Origin: Desulfovibrio sp. JC010
GTDB taxonomy: Bacteria > Desulfobacterota > Desulfovibrionia > Desulfovibrionales > Desulfovibrionaceae
Reading direction: 5' to 3'
Assembly: GCF_010470675.1 (NCBI RefSeq)
Contig: NZ_VOIQ01000005.1
Coordinates: 124,001 to 188,000, forward strand
DNA length: 64,000 bases
The notes under the pieces were generated by a model, which was not told the origin of the DNA, made no database searches, and saw only the letters and a program-made list of their open reading frames with translations. The position numbers and the translations under genes were made by a program. This document shows, piece after piece, positions 62,061-64,000 of this stretch (its first letter is position 1; each line of letters opens with the position of its first letter).

Positions 62061-62144
62061 GACGCGAAGCTAATTAAAACGTTTTGGGATTCTTAAACCC
62101 TTTGGAAAAGGGTTTAAGGCCCCCGGCAGGGTCGCCGAAGGCAT
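62061..62144 (-). repeat. Intergenic palindromic repeat, copy 7
   Basis: Canonical orientation is minus: AATGCCTTCGGCGACCCTG, CCGGGGGCC, TTAAACCCTTTTCC / AAAGGGTTTAA, GAATCCCAAAACG, TTTTAATTAGCTTCGCG. Its right edge holds GAAGG 11 bases before the dnaX ATG, the only visible ribosome-binding site there. Confidence 0.9.
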
Positions 62145-62152
62145 TTTCATAT

Positions 62153-64000
62153 ATGAGTACATCAAATCTGACAGCAAAATACCGTCCGCAGACTTTTGCT
62201 GAAGTCGCCGGACAGAACGCAGTCAAAACAATTTTATCCCGTGCTGCTGAACAGGATAAAATAGCTCCCGCATATCTTTTCAGTGGAACACGCGGGGTAG
62301 GCAAGACCACCATTGCCAGAATTTTCGCCAAGGCACTCAACTGCAAAAACGCACCCACTGCTGAACCCTGCAACGAATGTGATAACTGCCGTCAGATCAC
62401 CGCAGGCGTGGGTGTGGATGTGGTGGAGATTGACGCCGCATCGCACGGTAAAGTTGATGATGCCCGCAGGCTCAAGGAAGATATCGGCTACGCGCCTATT
62501 GAATTCCGTTACAAGGTTTTTATCATCGATGAAGCGCATATGCTTACCGTGCAGGCTTTCAACGCCCTGCTGAAAACCCTTGAAGAACCGCCGCCGCACG
62601 CCACCTTCATTATGGCGACCACGGAAACTCATAAATTTCCGGCCACCATCATCAGCCGTTGTCAGCATTATGCTTTCAAGATGCTGACCAATGACGAGCT
62701 GATCGCCCATCTTTCCAATATCCTGAACATGGAACAGATTGAGTTTGAGCAGGGGGCCATCGACCTCATCGCCAAGCGCGGCGCGGGCAGTGTGCGTGAT
62801 TCCATGTCCCTGCTGGGACAGGTGCTGGCACTGGGCAGTGAAAAGCTTCTTGAAGATGATGTGCGTTCCATTCTCGGCCTTGCCGGGCGTGATGTTTTTT
62901 TCTCACTTATGCAGGCCATTCACGGACGTGATCTGGTTTCCGTGGGTGATATCGTGCAGCAGGTTCTCGGACGCGGACTTGATCTTGGATTTTTCATCCG
63001 TGAACTGGGCAACTGCTGGCGGAATATGTTCTTGCTCAATCAGTCCGGTGAGCGGGCAATACCGCTGCTCGGCCTTTCTTCCGAGGAAGCTGCTGAGTTC
63101 ATGAAATGGGCCCAGACTTTCGACCGTTCCTTTATCCATGCCTGCTGGCAGATGACCGTGGACGGGCAGCGCAAGGTCATGACCAGTCTTGAGCCGGCCA
63201 TGGCCCTTGAACTTTTGCTGCTGAATATGGCCAGCCTGACCGATCTTATTTCCATGGAGCGGGCCGGGGCATTGGCTTCAGCCGCACCCGCACCGCAACA
63301 ACCGCCGCAGGCAGCTCCTGCGGCTCCCGCAAATCAGGCACCACCGCAGAGTGCGCCGCCAAGTCAGCAGCCTATGGGACAGCCCGCAGGCGGACAACCG
63401 GGCGGTCAGACTCCGCCGTGGCAGGGGGGACAGCAGGGAATGCAGCAGCCTCCGGCACAGCAGCAGGTTCCTCCGCAAAATCAGGGAATGGCTCCGCAGA
63501 GCATGGGCGCAAACGGTCGTCCCATGGGCCGTACCGAGTCCGGTTCTCCCGCAGGTAACCGTTCCACCAATGATATGGGAGCTGATGATTCCTCCCTTCC
63601 TGACGCGGCGGGGTCGCAGACCGGCAGTGACTTAAATCCCCCTGTTCCTGAATCGGAGAACCCGGCAGCGGAATCAATGCCGCCGCTGGAGCGTGTTCCC
63701 GAACCTGCTCCGGTCAAGCCGTCATTTCCGGCAACTGTCAGCGGCCCGCGCGATTTTCAGGGCTTTCTGCAATATGCAGGCGACAGCGGTAGTTGTTCCA
63801 TTTCCGGTCTGAACAAATGTAAGGGTGAATTGATTGACGGTAAGCTGGTTTTGACTTGCGCTAATTCTTTTCACAAAGGGCAGGTCTGCGGACGTGATTC
63901 CCGCGGTGTTGTGGAGCGGTTGGTCTCAGAATATTTCGGCCCGGAAACTGAGCTGGAAATCCAGATTACCCAGAAGGGCAAGCGTAAGAGCAGGCAGGAA
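62153..64000 (+). CDS. dnaX: DNA polymerase III subunit gamma/tau, 5' part
   Basis: 616 codons, open to the window edge. The clamp-loader ATPase has KYRPQTFAEVAGQ, Walker A GTRGVGKTT, the zinc-binding Cys set CNECDNC with an upstream Cys, Walker B FIIDEAHML, and sensor 1 region MATTETHKFP. Domain III follows to about residue 370, then a long Pro/Gln/Ala-rich linker (63280-63500) and the start of the tau C-terminal region (FQGFLQYAGDSGSC). It loads the sliding clamp at the replication fork. No dnaX frameshift heptamer is obvious in the visible part. The start follows repeat copy 7. Confidence 0.95.
   Translation, partial: MSTSNLTAKYRPQTFAEVAGQNAVKTILSRAAEQDKIAPAYLFSGTRGVGKTTIARIFAKALNCKNAPTAEPCNECDNCRQITAGVGVDVVEIDAASHGKVDDARRLKEDIGYAPIEFRYKVFIIDEAHMLTVQAFNALLKTLEEPPPHATFIMATTETHKFPATIISRCQHYAFKMLTNDELIAHLSNILNMEQIEFEQGAIDLIAKRGAGSVRDSMSLLGQVLALGSEKLLEDDVRSILGLAGRDVFFSLMQAIHGRDLVSVGDIVQQVLGRGLDLGFFIRELGNCWRNMFLLNQSGERAIPLLGLSSEEAAEFMKWAQTFDRSFIHACWQMTVDGQRKVMTSLEPAMALELLLLNMASLTDLISMERAGALASAAPAPQQPPQAAPAAPANQAPPQSAPPSQQPMGQPAGGQPGGQTPPWQGGQQGMQQPPAQQQVPPQNQGMAPQSMGANGRPMGRTESGSPAGNRSTNDMGADDSSLPDAAGSQTGSDLNPPVPESENPAAESMPPLERVPEPAPVKPSFPATVSGPRDFQGFLQYAGDSGSCSISGLNKCKGELIDGKLVLTCANSFHKGQVCGRDSRGVVERLVSEYFGPETELEIQITQKGKRKSRQE

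Noticed and set aside
4514-62144. CRISPR array
   Set aside because: The repeats are dispersed by kilobases, palindromic and in both orientations, with no regular spacers or cas genes.

Overview
The window looks like chromosome of a marine, Desulfovibrio-type sulfate reducer (Desulfovibrionaceae, probably close to Maridesulfovibrio). The evidence is a periplasmic tetraheme class III cytochrome c, two anaerobic TPP-dependent 2-oxoacid:ferredoxin oxidoreductases (kor and ior types), many signalling proteins (GGDEF/EAL, STAS, a sigma-54 activator), moderate GC with AT-rich promoters, and many strong intrinsic terminators. I see no rRNA, tRNA, CRISPR array, prophage or transposase gene. The species call is inference.

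Layout. 1-4.5 kb: end of glutamate dehydrogenase, a large receiver/ATP-grasp (PEP-synthase-like) protein and two paralogous STAS proteins. 4.6-8.9 kb: an RND efflux pump and its adaptor on the minus strand. 9.1-10.9 kb: a DAK2-DegV (FakA-FakB) fusion. 11.5-14.7 kb: a complete polar amino-acid ABC operon with intercistronic hairpins. 14.9-18.1 kb: a secreted subtilisin-family protease split by a one-base shift in a run of seven A. 18.3-19.6 kb: deoC and cobH. 19.8-22.6 kb: a PAS-GGDEF-EAL protein. 23.0-26.0 kb: korDABC. 26.0-31.6 kb (minus): a lipoprotein, a GAF/sigma-54 activator, iorAB and a membrane-anchored TPR-like protein.

31.9-34.7 kb: proA, nadD and maf. 34.9-37.8 kb: a metallo-beta-lactamase hydrolase and a MotB-MotA-like pair behind a near-consensus sigma-54 promoter. 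38.0-43.4 kb: glucokinase, a dihydrolipoamide-dehydrogenase-like flavoprotein, two tandem solute-binding-protein paralogues and dGTPase. 43.6-46.6 kb (minus): an S9 peptidase and a GGDKF-bearing degenerate GGDEF protein. 46.9-52.1 kb: a purine PRTase followed by a BMP-type nucleoside ABC operon, a plausible purine salvage cluster. 52.7-54.9 kb: the cytochrome and a TetR-controlled cluster. 54.9-60.2 kb (minus): amidohydrolase, thioesterase, archaeal-type phosphoglycerate mutase, homoserine dehydrogenase and an alanine-type aminotransferase. 60.5-64 kb: a stand-alone CBM48 protein, ilvE and the start of dnaX.

The most distinctive non-coding signal is a family of about 80-150 bp palindromic intergenic repeats, with seven copies in the window. 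They abut stop or start codons, and in three cases their edge appears to supply the ribosome-binding site (nadD, dnaX, an amidohydrolase). Two copies carry a second, related module inserted at different points. The other leading observations are the single-cluster IorA, the receiver/ATP-grasp protein without a recognisable phospho-histidine domain, and the split protease with a GC-type C-terminal sorting tail.
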